This document shows positions 34,915-42,773 of a DNA stretch of 64,000 nucleotides, one piece after another; the first letter of the stretch is position 1; every line of letters starts with the position of its first letter. A model generated the notes under the pieces. That model had not been told where the DNA came from. It saw nothing but the letters and a program-made list of their open reading frames with translations, and ran no database searches. Where the stretch lies: contig PHDN01000008.1 in the NCBI GenBank assembly GCA_002840975.1, positions 62,001-126,000 on the forward strand. Reading direction: 5' to 3'. Made by a program: the position numbers and the translations under genes. The stretch is from Bacteroidetes bacterium HGW-Bacteroidetes-16 (GTDB taxonomy: Bacteria; Bacteroidota; Bacteroidia; Bacteroidales; F082).

Positions 34915-36867
34915 TTATTGAGATCCTTTTATTTGATCCAGCATATATTTTATTCTAAGCAGTTCCGACACACTCCATGCCTGCGAAATGGCTCCAGCTG
35001 CCTTATGAGGCGGGTCGCCATCATACACTTCCGAAACACTTCCAATGCCCGCCTGGCTCATAACTTCTTCAAATCCATAGAATAAAGTTTCGATGGTTTC
35101 GATGCCTGATTTGCCATACACTTTCAGATATGCTTCGGTAAATGCTCCCAGTAGCCAGGTCCATACCGTACCTTGATGGTAAGCAAGGTCGCGATCGGTT
35201 TGGTTGCCACGATATTCACCTTTGTATTCATTGCTTTTTGGGGAGAGCGAACGCAGCCCCCGCGGAGTGAGTAAATCGCTTTTTACCACGTTCACCACAG
35301 ACTTAATCATTTGATTGTCCAAAGGACTATAGGGCATGGATGCAGCAAAAATCATGTTGGGACGTATATCCCAGTTTTTATTATCATGTGTTGCAAAATC
35401 AGCTAAATAGCCTTTTTCTTTTGACCAGAAGGTGTCGATAAACGATTTTTTAACGCGGACAGGCATATCTTTCCATTCGTTGACGAAATCGCTGTCCTCG
35501 GCTGATTCGGCCAATTCAATGCTAAATAGGAGGGTGTTGTACCAAAGTGCATTTACTTCTACTGTATAACCTGTGCGGGGAGTGACAGGTTTACCGGCAA
35601 CAATGGCATCCATCCAGGTTAAAGCCTGGCCGGGCTCACCTGCCCAAATCAATCCATTGTCATGAATTTTGATATTGAAATGGGTGCCATATTTCAGATG
35701 GGCCAGGATGTCTTTCATGGTTTTGCCATATTCCTTCCAGATAGCTGCTTTTTTTTGTTGTCGCAAGCTGAGCTGTTGAATTGCCCAGAAAAACCACAAC
35801 GAGGTATCTACCGAATGAAAAGAAACATCTTTTCCATGACCTGCATTGGGAAATAAGCCATCTTTGAGCTCATTCACTAACGTGGTTGTCACGCTTTTGA
35901 ACTTCTTATAGTCCTTTTGTGGCAGGCAAAGACCCGGGAGGGCAATAAACGTGTCACGGCCCCACCGGCCAAACCATGGATAACCGGCTATCACTTCACT
36001 TTTTTTATTGTAATTGATAATGCATTCATCCCCTGCATTCGTCAGGCAGTGGAGATAACTATCGCGGGGTGTTCTTTTTTTTACTTCGGCAGTCCATTGA
36101 GCTGTAAGCGTCTCCGGATTTTTTTCTTCCAATGCCGCTGAAATCACAACGGATTCCCCTTTTTTTAGTTTGATGTCGAAATATCCGGGGACATATAAAT
36201 CTTCGGTGCTTTCGTATCCACGTTCCAGTTCACGTATATACTGGATGTCGTAATACCAATCAGGAACGTGAGTGTATTTGGCAGGTCTCGAAAATTGCAT
36301 CGTCACCTTTGAATAGCCTTTGTACATCTGCCAACTTATGCCATTTTTAACCTCTTTGTATTTGGTGTCGACCCAGGTATTGGCTTTTGCCAAACTATGC
36401 ACATTGCGGTAGGCCAGAAAAGGTTTTAGTCTGAAAATGACAGGATTTGCCGTTTCGTCAAGGGTATACTTGATAAACAACCGGTCTTCGTTCAGAGCAA
36501 AAATATACTCTTTTGTAAACATGATGTTTCCCATGCGGTAAATCAGCTTTGGATTTGGGTCGGAGTAAAACTCCCGCAGGTATTTATGCCCCTTAGGCTC
36601 GTAAAAACCACCGAGATACATCCTCATGCTTGTGTGGAACTCAAAATTATTATCGATGATGGTTTCGTCTATTGTTGAAAGCAGCACATGATTGTAATCA
36701 TCAATAAGTGGTTGAGGAACCACAAGCAAACCATGATATTTTCTTGTATTGGTGGTAATGATGGTAGTGCTGGCATAGCTGCCGGCACGGTTTGTTCGCA
36801 ACAATTCACGATCAAGCGAAAATTTCAGGTTGATCAATTGTGTTTTGTCAAAATGTATATAACTCAT
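34915..36867 (-). CDS. Glycogen debranching enzyme (amylo-alpha-1,6-glucosidase)
   Basis: Removes alpha-1,6 branches from glycogen in the cytoplasm; 650 aa. The N-terminal domain (1-260) is the bacterial GDE_N type (ELLRTNRAGSYASTTI, RKYHGLLVVP, NRLFIKYTL-like strands). The C-terminal catalytic domain has IAGYPWFGRWGRDTFIALPGL near residue 295, HSVDTSLWFFWAIQQL near 350, ALTWMDAI near 420 and HQGTVWTWLLGAF near 580. I chose ATG 36867 (MSYIHFDKTQL) because the longer in-frame start at 36915 overlaps a TACTTTTG promoter box. It is the first gene of the glycogen cluster. Confidence 0.93.
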   Translation of the reverse strand: MSYIHFDKTQLINLKFSLDRELLRTNRAGSYASTTIITTNTRKYHGLLVVPQPLIDDYNHVLLSTIDETIIDNNFEFHTSMRMYLGGFYEPKGHKYLREFYSDPNPKLIYRMGNIMFTKEYIFALNEDRLFIKYTLDETANPVIFRLKPFLAYRNVHSLAKANTWVDTKYKEVKNGISWQMYKGYSKVTMQFSRPAKYTHVPDWYYDIQYIRELERGYESTEDLYVPGYFDIKLKKGESVVISAALEEKNPETLTAQWTAEVKKRTPRDSYLHCLTNAGDECIINYNKKSEVIAGYPWFGRWGRDTFIALPGLCLPQKDYKKFKSVTTTLVNELKDGLFPNAGHGKDVSFHSVDTSLWFFWAIQQLSLRQQKKAAIWKEYGKTMKDILAHLKYGTHFNIKIHDNGLIWAGEPGQALTWMDAIVAGKPVTPRTGYTVEVNALWYNTLLFSIELAESAEDSDFVNEWKDMPVRVKKSFIDTFWSKEKGYLADFATHDNKNWDIRPNMIFAASMPYSPLDNQMIKSVVNVVKSDLLTPRGLRSLSPKSNEYKGEYRGNQTDRDLAYHQGTVWTWLLGAFTEAYLKVYGKSGIETIETLFYGFEEVMSQAGIGSVSEVYDGDPPHKAAGAISQAWSVSELLRIKYMLDQIKGSQ

Positions 36868-36912
36868 TTTAATTAGGTTACAATAGTTATCAAGAAAAAA
36901 TGGATTCCTGTG

Positions 36913-36920
36913 CAAAAGTA
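36913..36920 (-). promoter_or_regulatory. TAnnTTTG promoter of the glycogen cluster
   Basis: TACTTTTG on the minus strand, 46 bp upstream of the debranching enzyme ATG (36867). It decides against a start at 36915. Confidence 0.55.
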
Positions 36921-37022
36921 AAGCAATATAATCAGAATAAACGAATTAAGGAAATTTAACGATAAAATAAACACAGTCATTTTTTTTAATCTCCAGGTTA
37001 TAAAACTCTGGTAATTGATCGA

Positions 37023-37238
37023 TTAGTTTACCTGACAGTGTTTACTACAGGTTCGGATTACACCGGCTTGATATTTGAATATTTTGAAATCGATTGCACC
37101 CTGAATTTCGGAAAGGTTGAATTCATGTAATAATAGTTTATTTTTGTCCGGTACCGAAAATTCAGGTTCATTTATTGCTTTTAACCAAGATTGATGATGA
37201 GTAAGATCCGAGAAAATGAAAAGTAGAAAATTTGACAA
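37023..37238 (-). CDS. Possible small protein or gene remnant opposite the dCMP deaminase start
   Basis: A 71-codon frame with protein-like composition (AINEPEFSVPDKNKLLLHEF, then FKYQAGVIRTCSKHCQVN at the end) in the spacer between the glycogen cluster and the deaminase gene. I do not recognise it. Its only start codon lies 8 codons inside the opposite-strand deaminase gene, which suggests a decayed gene missing its 5' end or a chance frame. Nothing else is seen between 36921 and 37215. Confidence 0.22.
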   Translation of the reverse strand: MSNFLLFIFSDLTHHQSWLKAINEPEFSVPDKNKLLLHEFNLSEIQGAIDFKIFKYQAGVIRTCSKHCQVN

Positions 37239-37629
37239 AAGTTATATTGAAATGGCCTTCGTTTGGGCAAGGAATTCCTACTGTAAACGCATGCAGGTAG
37301 GAGCTCTGATTGTAAAGGAAAACATGATTATTTCTGATGGATACAACGGGACTCCGTCAGGCTTCGATAATCTATGCGAAGATGAGAACAACATCACCAA
37401 ACCCTATGTGCTCCACGCCGAAGCAAATGCAATTACAAAAGTGGCCAAATCAAACAACAGCAGCAATGGGGCTACATTGTATGTTACCGATTCACCCTGT
37501 ATCGAGTGCGCCAAGCTCATTATTCAAGCCGGAATAAAACGCGTGGTCTATAGCCGTAAGTATCGGATTACTGATGGTTTGGATTTGTTGAACAGAGCAG
37601 GTGTCGTGGTTGAGCAACTGGGAATTTAA
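37216..37629 (+). CDS. dCMP deaminase-family zinc hydrolase (ComEB-like)
   Basis: Cytoplasmic deaminase of 137 aa that likely converts dCMP to dUMP for thymidylate synthesis. The zinc site is complete: HAEANAI (His and catalytic Glu, near residue 76) and TDSPCIECAKLI (PCxxC near residue 96). Family signatures at the N-terminus are MAFVWARNSYCKRMQVGALIVK and ISDGYNGTPSGFDNLCED. It begins at the ATG, where the reading matches the family start. It is transcribed away from the glycogen cluster and stands alone. Confidence 0.92.
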   Translation: MKSRKFDKSYIEMAFVWARNSYCKRMQVGALIVKENMIISDGYNGTPSGFDNLCEDENNITKPYVLHAEANAITKVAKSNNSSNGATLYVTDSPCIECAKLIIQAGIKRVVYSRKYRITDGLDLLNRAGVVVEQLGI

Positions 37630-37669
37630 AAACTGAAAAAAACCTAAAAATGAGGGTGCTTCAGTAAAG

Positions 37670-37789
37670 GTGAACATTCTCATTCTCCTTTTTGTTTCAT
37701 TTACAGGTCTCTATGGTGGCAATATGAATTCACAGAAAGGTCATACCATAACATCACAAATCCGTTGGAATCATGATAAATATCTTTAA
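37670..37789 (+). CDS. Possible 39-residue peptide with hydrophobic N-terminus
   Basis: A GTG-started frame reading MNILILLFVSFTGLYGGN followed by about 20 polar residues, in the 223-bp gap before the small lipoprotein. It looks like a signal peptide plus a short mature part, but with a GTG start and no recognised family it may be chance. Confidence 0.2.
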   Translation: MNILILLFVSFTGLYGGNMNSQKGHTITSQIRWNHDKYL

Positions 37790-37813
37790 CCATTTTTTAT
37801 TGACAGAATTTTA

Positions 37814-37821
37814 TATCTTTA
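37814..37821 (+). promoter_or_regulatory. Possible -7 box for the small lipoprotein
   Basis: TATCTTTA differs from TAnnTTTG only at the last base and lies 32 bp before the ATG at 37853. Confidence 0.35.
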
Positions 37822-37852
37822 CGGCTCAATCAATCACCAACCATTTGAAGGA

Positions 37853-38074
37853 ATGAAAGGGATATTTAAAGTCATTATTTTAGTGTTAATTGTTGTTGCC
37901 TCAGGCAGTTTTAGTTCATGCTCTAAAAAATCGGCCGGTTTTGCCAGTAGCACCAAACATACAAGTGGTGGATCTTCATACGATCCTGCGGCAACCAAGG
38001 ATCGACCCATTAGAAAAAAGTTTATTATCAACCAACAAAGGGGATCCATCCTGGGTCACAAAAAACCACTTTAG
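37853..38074 (+). CDS. Small basic lipoprotein
   Basis: A 73-aa protein of unknown function. MKGIFKVIILVLIVVASGSFSSCSKK is a lipoprotein signal with lipobox FSSC (Cys near residue 23). The mature part is about 50 residues, Ser/Gly/Lys-rich without obvious structure, ending KKFIINQQRGSILGHKKPL. Short basic lipoproteins of this type are frequent in Bacteroidota. The ATG follows GAAGGA by 1 bp. Region 38075-38207 downstream holds no gene I can see. Confidence 0.6.
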   Translation: MKGIFKVIILVLIVVASGSFSSCSKKSAGFASSTKHTSGGSSYDPAATKDRPIRKKFIINQQRGSILGHKKPL

Positions 38075-38207
38075 TAAGGTTAACTGAATACCGGATATCC
38101 CGACGATCATCAATTTCCTCAATATTAATTGATTATTAATGGTTTGGGTTGCAAAAATAATCGGATAATTTGAAAAGCGGCCAGGCAGTCAGAGCCACAT
38201 TTTTATC

Positions 38208-38226
38208 CGGGTAATTTCGTTACCCG
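38208..38226. other. Stem-loop across the thiS stop codon
   Basis: CGGGTAA and TTACCCG form a perfect 7-bp stem with loop TTTCG, spanning the thiS stop codon (38220-38222). No T run follows on the minus strand, so this looks like an mRNA 3'-end structure rather than a full terminator. Confidence 0.45.
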
Positions 38227-38423
38227 CCACTGATCAGGTGAAGAATCTGGACATCATCACCATCCACTACATCAGCCAGGTTATATTCTGGTTTTTTAAT
38301 CAACCGACCATTAATCCTCACCACCATCATCTTAAACGAATAATTCTTTAACTTCAGGATTTCAGAAATAGTAAGTTTTTCAAAATCAAAAGATTCGGGT
38401 CTGTTGTTTAATATAATGTCCAT
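38220..38423 (-). CDS. thiS: ThiS/MoaD-family sulfur carrier protein
   Basis: A 67-aa ubiquitin-like sulfur carrier. The C-terminus ends LISGG, the di-glycine that is adenylated and then thiocarboxylated; the beta-grasp pattern includes MDIILNNRPESF, the helix LTISEILKL and VVRINGRLI. I set the start at ATG 38423, 16 bp inside the thiF end, giving the family length; the longer frame upstream is thiF antisense-phase sequence. No other thiamine gene is present, so it could supply sulfur for thiamine or, less likely, serve the pterin pathway encoded 10 kb away. Confidence 0.82.
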   Translation of the reverse strand: MDIILNNRPESFDFEKLTISEILKLKNYSFKMMVVRINGRLIKKPEYNLADVVDGDDVQILHLISGG

Positions 38424-39007
38424 GATGAGTCTTTTAGTAATATTTCCAATACCGTATTGGCCTGCATGTTGGCAACAATTCCAACTCTTGGCGCAAGTGG
38501 AGGAAGTTGATCTGTGACCTCCCTTTTTTCGTCGCCACAAATATACAGGTAATCTAACTGTCGGCATCCGATTGAATTATTGTCACCCCAACCGGCCACT
38601 CCCAGACCAATCACAAGAGGTGTTTGTGGCAGTTTGTCAAGAACAGCTTCGATGATCATCTGTTTCATTTCTGCTTTGTCGAAAGCTTCAACAATGACAT
38701 CACAATCCTTAAATATTTCGTAAATATTGTTTGAGTCGAGCATCAGGTCATGGGCTGTTACGCGAGTGGTCGGATTAATCAGGTGGATATTTTGTTGAAG
38801 GCAAAGCGATTTTTTTTCTCCAATTTGATGATAAAAAAAGTACTGCCGGTTTAGGTTGCCTTCATCAATAACATCAAAATCGGCTATAATAAGTTTGCCA
38901 ACACCAACTCTGGCCAATGCCACAGCACAATTTGACCCCAAGCCGCCACATCCGGCTACGCCTACCGTTTTGTCCTTAAGCTTCTCTTTAATCTGACTGA
39001 AATTCAT
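38408..39007 (-). CDS. thiF: ThiF-family E1-like adenylyltransferase (short type)
   Basis: Activates the C-terminal glycine of the adjacent ThiS-like carrier with ATP. The 199-aa length and the sequence VGVAGCGGLGSNCAVALARVG (nucleotide-binding loop near residue 16), DFDVIDEGNLNRQYF, and LYICGDEKREVTDQLPPLAP followed by RVGIVANMQAN fit the short ThiF type seen in many anaerobes. It overlaps thiS by 16 bp. Upstream is the best promoter in the window (TTTG, 18 bp, TATTTTTG). The longer MoeB type usually has extra C-terminal sequence that is absent here. Confidence 0.87.
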   Translation of the reverse strand: MNFSQIKEKLKDKTVGVAGCGGLGSNCAVALARVGVGKLIIADFDVIDEGNLNRQYFFYHQIGEKKSLCLQQNIHLINPTTRVTAHDLMLDSNNIYEIFKDCDVIVEAFDKAEMKQMIIEAVLDKLPQTPLVIGLGVAGWGDNNSIGCRQLDYLYICGDEKREVTDQLPPLAPRVGIVANMQANTVLEILLKDSSWTLY

Positions 39008-39023
39008 ACGGTAGCTTTTGTGA

Positions 39024-39053
39024 CAAAAATATGGTTTTTTGCACTATAACAAA
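39024..39053 (-). promoter_or_regulatory. Complete Bacteroidota-type promoter for thiF-thiS
   Basis: On the minus strand TTTG (39053-39050), an 18-bp spacer, then TATTTTTG (39031-39024), 16 bp before the thiF ATG. Both the -33 and -7 elements are present. Confidence 0.7.
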
Positions 39054-39070
39054 TGCAGCCATTAATATAT

Positions 39071-39242
39071 GAGTCCGGTCTAAAAAGGTGAAAACTGAAA
39101 ATAATTGAAAATCAGTTTTCACCCCTTCCCTAAAGGGAGAACTGATTTTCAGCCACTTCCCCTTTCGGGGATTCCTGCCTGCCGGTAGGAAGGGAGGGGT
39201 AAAAGTGGCTTAAATCTTTCTATTACCTTTTTAGACCGGACT
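39071..39242. repeat. MITE-like intergenic element, copy C, with exact terminal inverted repeats
   Basis: An 18-bp sequence AGTCCGGTCTAAAAAGGT (39072-39089) recurs as its exact complement at 39225-39242. The 7-mer AATATAT immediately flanks both ends (39064-39070 and 39243-39249), as in a target-site duplication. Inside are nested arms GAAAATCAGTT/AACTGATTTTC around CCCTAAAGGG, and a CCCCTTTCGGGG palindrome. The layout matches copies A and B, but the terminal repeats differ in sequence, so it is a diverged subfamily. Confidence 0.75.
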
Positions 39243-39293
39243 AATATATCCAATTTATAGGGAAGACAGGATATTGTTTTAGACCCCGCCACA

Positions 39294-41381
39294 CTATTTT
39301 CTCAATATCCTGAGGGCATTAAAAATCGCGATTAACGCAACACCCATATCTCCGAAAACAGCCTCCCACATGGTTGCAATCCCGAATACGCCCAGCAATA
39401 TGAATAGCAGTTTCACGCCCATGGCAAAGTAAATATTCTGCCAGACAATGTTACGTGTTGATTTTGCAACATCAATGGCCAGGGCAACTTTGGAAGGTGA
39501 ATCGGTCATCAACACCACATCGGCAGTCTCGATTGCCGCATCGGAACCAAGCGCTCCCATGGCTATTCCAACATCCGCGCGGGCAAGTACGGGTGCATCG
39601 TTAATTCCGTCGCCAACAAAAGCCACTTTGCCCTTTTTGTTTTCTGCAATTATCTGTTCGATGTGATTTACTTTATCTTCAGGTAGCAATTCGGGGTAAA
39701 ACCGGTCAATTCCTAATTTTTCCGCAAATGCCCGGGCGGCAAATTTATTATCGCCAGTCAGCATGACCGTTTGAATATTTTTGGCTTTTAATTTTTCAAT
39801 CGCTTCAAGAGCATCGTCTTTCAAGCGGTCGGAAATAATGATATAGCCGGCATAAATGCGATCAATAGCGACATGAATTACCGTTCCATCAACCTGACAA
39901 ACCGGATGTTCAATGTTTTCCTTATGCAATAGCTTATCATTGCCGGCAAGAATGGCTTTGCCGGAAACAACAGCCTTAATGCCATGCCCCGATATTTCTT
40001 CGGTTTGTGTGATTTTGGATGTGTCAATTTTGTTCTTGTAGGCTTCCAGAATAGATTGTGCGACCGGATGATTCGAGTTAAATTCTGAATATGCTGCATA
40101 TTCCAATATTTCTTCTTTCGAAAAGCCGTTTGAAGTAACAACCTCCGAAACCTTGAATTCGCCCTTTGTGAGTGTGCCTGTTTTATCAAAAACCACGGTG
40201 GTTATCCGGGTCAGAGCATCCAGAAAGTTAGAGCCTTTCACCAGAATCCCTTTTCGTGATGCCAAACCAATGCCTCCAAAATAACCCAGAGGAATACTGA
40301 TAACCAACGCACAGGGGCATGAAATAACCAACACGACCAAGGCACGGTAAATCCATTCGTCGAATGTTTGTCCGCTAAATATAAGGGGTGGCAAAATAGC
40401 CACCAGAAAAGCGCCAATCACCACTATCGGAGTATAATACCTTGCAAAAGTGGTAATGAATTTTTCCGTTTCTGCTTTTTGCGATGTAGCATTCTCTACC
40501 AATTGGAGGATTCTGGATACCGATGACTCTCCAAATACTTTATTGACTTTAATGGTCAATAAACCCGATTGATTGATCATTCCTGCCATCACATCATCTG
40601 TTACTTTTACCCTTCTCAGAACACTTTCTCCTGTCAGAGCAGCAGTGTCAACAAACGAAGTCCCTTCGAGTATTGTTCCATCGAGGGGTATTTTTTCACC
40701 CGCCCTGACAATGATAAGTTCGCCAACCTTTACCACATCGGGGGAAACCTTTAGAATTTCATTGTTGGACTTCAGATTGGCGTAATCGGGCCTGATTTCA
40801 AGCAGAGATTTGATTGATTTGCGGGAACGCCCGACAGCAATATCCTGAAATAATTCACCCGTCACATAAAATAGCATCACCGCGACTGCTTCGGGCATTT
40901 GATGAATTGCAAAAGCCCCGAGTGTAGCAATCGCCATTAAAAACTGTTCATTAAAAACCTGCCCCCTGATGATGTTTTTTACTGCCGATGAAAGCACCCC
41001 CCAGCCGACAATGAGGTAAGCTGTTCCGAACACTAAAAATTCAGCAATATGAAAGGGTGTATTACGGATTTCTTCTTCGAACACCAATCCGGCGATCAAC
41101 AATAGAAGCCCTGAAGCTGCTTTAATAATGGTCCATTTGTTTTCAGCGAGTTCGCTGGTTGAAACCAATGTCTTGGGTTGATCAATGTGTTCTACCACAA
41201 CTTCCGGCTCTATCTCTTTAATGCGGGCCTTTACCTTTTCAAGGTTGCCGGTGTCAATGGTCATGGTGGCATTCGCAAAATTCACCGTTACAAATTTTAC
41301 TTCATCCAGCTTCGCCAGGCTGCTTTCAATTTTCGAAGCACAAGAAGCACAATCTAAATTTTTAAGTTGATATTTTTTCAT
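39294..41381 (-). CDS. Heavy-metal P-type ATPase, Zn/Cd (P1B-2) type
   Basis: Inner-membrane pump exporting divalent metal at the cost of ATP; 695 aa. It has one N-terminal heavy-metal-associated domain (KNLDCASCASKIESSL), membrane helices from about residue 85, the transport-site CPC in VISCPCALVISIPLGYFGGIG near 355, the phosphorylated Asp in FDKTGTLTKGEF near 400 and the hinge GDGINDAPVLARADVGIAM near 610. The CPC-x4-SxPxGYFGGIG pattern indicates zinc/cadmium/lead specificity rather than copper. I chose ATG 41381 (MKKYQLKNLDC) since the extra 14 upstream residues are not family-like. Last gene of the efflux operon. Confidence 0.94.
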   Translation of the reverse strand: MKKYQLKNLDCASCASKIESSLAKLDEVKFVTVNFANATMTIDTGNLEKVKARIKEIEPEVVVEHIDQPKTLVSTSELAENKWTIIKAASGLLLLIAGLVFEEEIRNTPFHIAEFLVFGTAYLIVGWGVLSSAVKNIIRGQVFNEQFLMAIATLGAFAIHQMPEAVAVMLFYVTGELFQDIAVGRSRKSIKSLLEIRPDYANLKSNNEILKVSPDVVKVGELIIVRAGEKIPLDGTILEGTSFVDTAALTGESVLRRVKVTDDVMAGMINQSGLLTIKVNKVFGESSVSRILQLVENATSQKAETEKFITTFARYYTPIVVIGAFLVAILPPLIFSGQTFDEWIYRALVVLVISCPCALVISIPLGYFGGIGLASRKGILVKGSNFLDALTRITTVVFDKTGTLTKGEFKVSEVVTSNGFSKEEILEYAAYSEFNSNHPVAQSILEAYKNKIDTSKITQTEEISGHGIKAVVSGKAILAGNDKLLHKENIEHPVCQVDGTVIHVAIDRIYAGYIIISDRLKDDALEAIEKLKAKNIQTVMLTGDNKFAARAFAEKLGIDRFYPELLPEDKVNHIEQIIAENKKGKVAFVGDGINDAPVLARADVGIAMGALGSDAAIETADVVLMTDSPSKVALAIDVAKSTRNIVWQNIYFAMGVKLLFILLGVFGIATMWEAVFGDMGVALIAIFNALRILRK

Positions 41382-41478
41382 TTCAACGGTATTTATTGCC
41401 TTTTCAGGCACACAAAAAAACAATGATAGTCAATGAATTAACGACAGCCCTACAAACCGGGCAGTAGTTAAATGAAAA

Positions 41479-41547
41479 TCAATTTGACACATTTTCCAAA
41501 CCAATACTTACTTTAGTTGGTTTTTCAAAAACTTTAATTTCATTCAT
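41479..41547 (-). CDS. Possible 22-residue leader peptide in the efflux operon
   Basis: In the 192-bp gap between czcB and the ATPase gene an ATG opens MNEIKVFEKPTKVSIGLENVSN before a TGA. After the TGA the frame stays open for 24 codons with a CPVC motif. It could be a leader peptide, a remnant of a small zinc-ribbon protein, or chance. Confidence 0.18.
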   Translation of the reverse strand: MNEIKVFEKPTKVSIGLENVSN

Positions 41548-41573
41548 GGTTTTATTCTTAAACTGTTTTAAAA

Positions 41574-42761
41574 CTAACAAGCCATTTCACCGGCATTCTT
41601 CTTTGCAGAAAGAAGGTGATATGCTCCTTTAATTACAACCCTGGCTACATTGATGTCGAATCCTTCGGGAAGGGTAATCTCCGTGTAACCTGATGCAGAA
41701 ACCCCTTTTCTAACCTCGACAATCAGATATTCTGTCATGGCATTACCATCTTCGTCCTTTTCTTTTTCAAACACAAAAATATAATCCTTGTCATCGAAAC
41801 TGACTACGGCCTCCGAAGGAAGGGCCGTTACTTTTATGTCTGATTCTTCGATTAATGCATTTACATACATCCCGGGCAGAATATTTTTGCAGGAGCCTAA
41901 AACGGTTCCGTAAACTCTGAAAGTCATGTCGTCACTGACAGATTTCCCTGTTTGAGAAATCAAAGCTTCATGAACGTCGGTTTCATTGTTTATGAAGAAC
42001 TTTATTTTCTGACCCGCTGCCACCTTGTCAGCATCCTTTTCAAAGAGTGTAAGTTCAAGAAAAAGTTGATCGCTGTTTACAATTTCAAACAGGATGTCGG
42101 TTGGCGAAACATACTTCCCGATATTTACATTAACGGCTTTCAGAAAACCACTGATAGGGGATACAAGATTGACTTGATTGCTGATGTTGTCTTCACTGAG
42201 CAGATCAGGATTAATGCCAATCAGAAACAACTTTTGTTCCAGCGATTTTACCAATACCTTGAGGTTTTTATACTCTACTGTAACCCGTTGAACATTTTTT
42301 TCTGAATAAACATCATCTTTGTACAACTCAGTATGACGTTTGTATTCTGCTTCTGCAAATACCAGTTTGTTTTTTGCTTCAAGATAATTCTGTTGAATAT
42401 CAACGAAATCCTGATTTTCTACTATAGCAAGCGTTTGCCCTTTTTTAACCGCATTACCTGGTACCAGATTTGTATTTTTAATAAAACCGCCCAAAGGCAT
42501 ACACACCGTAGCTTGGTTTTGCGGTGCAACGGAAATAATTCCATTGACTTTGATGGTACTACTTACTGATCGCATCTCAACTGAACCAGTCTGAATGCCT
42601 GCAAGTTGAATCTGATCATCACGCAGTTCAACAATATTTTCCGGAAGGATTTCTACTTCTTCTACCTCTGCAACCGGCTTGCTGTCACCATTTATGCAAG
42701 AGCTTAATGATAGGATGAGGCTCAGAACAATTATTGTTATTTTGAAACTTACTTTTGTCAT
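41574..42761 (-). CDS. RND efflux periplasmic adaptor lipoprotein (CzcB/CusB type)
   Basis: Membrane-fusion subunit that links the CzcA pump to its outer-membrane channel. 395 aa, with lipoprotein signal ending LSLSSC (Cys near residue 22). The body follows the adaptor order: a barrel strand region (VNGIISVAPQNQATVCMPLGGFIKN), a lipoyl segment (VKKGQTLAIVENQDFVDIQQNYLEAKNKL), a coiled-coil hairpin (residues about 125-185), then LVSPISGFLKAVNVNIGKYVSPTDILFEI and a beta-barrel. The C-terminus ends NAGEMAC. It starts 12 bp after the CzcA-TolC fusion stop, in the same operon. Confidence 0.9.
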   Translation of the reverse strand: MTKVSFKITIIVLSLILSLSSCINGDSKPVAEVEEVEILPENIVELRDDQIQLAGIQTGSVEMRSVSSTIKVNGIISVAPQNQATVCMPLGGFIKNTNLVPGNAVKKGQTLAIVENQDFVDIQQNYLEAKNKLVFAEAEYKRHTELYKDDVYSEKNVQRVTVEYKNLKVLVKSLEQKLFLIGINPDLLSEDNISNQVNLVSPISGFLKAVNVNIGKYVSPTDILFEIVNSDQLFLELTLFEKDADKVAAGQKIKFFINNETDVHEALISQTGKSVSDDMTFRVYGTVLGSCKNILPGMYVNALIEESDIKVTALPSEAVVSFDDKDYIFVFEKEKDEDGNAMTEYLIVEVRKGVSASGYTEITLPEGFDINVARVVIKGAYHLLSAKKNAGEMAC

Positions 42762-42773
42762 GATTTTTATTGT

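Noticed and set aside
36868-36915. Longer N-terminus for the debranching enzyme
   Set aside because: The ATG at 36915 overlaps the promoter box; MSYIHFDKTQL at 36867 fits.
41476-41481. Selenocysteine at the in-frame TGA in the czcB-ATPase gap
   Set aside because: No SECIS-like hairpin directly after the TGA and no selenoprotein family fits.
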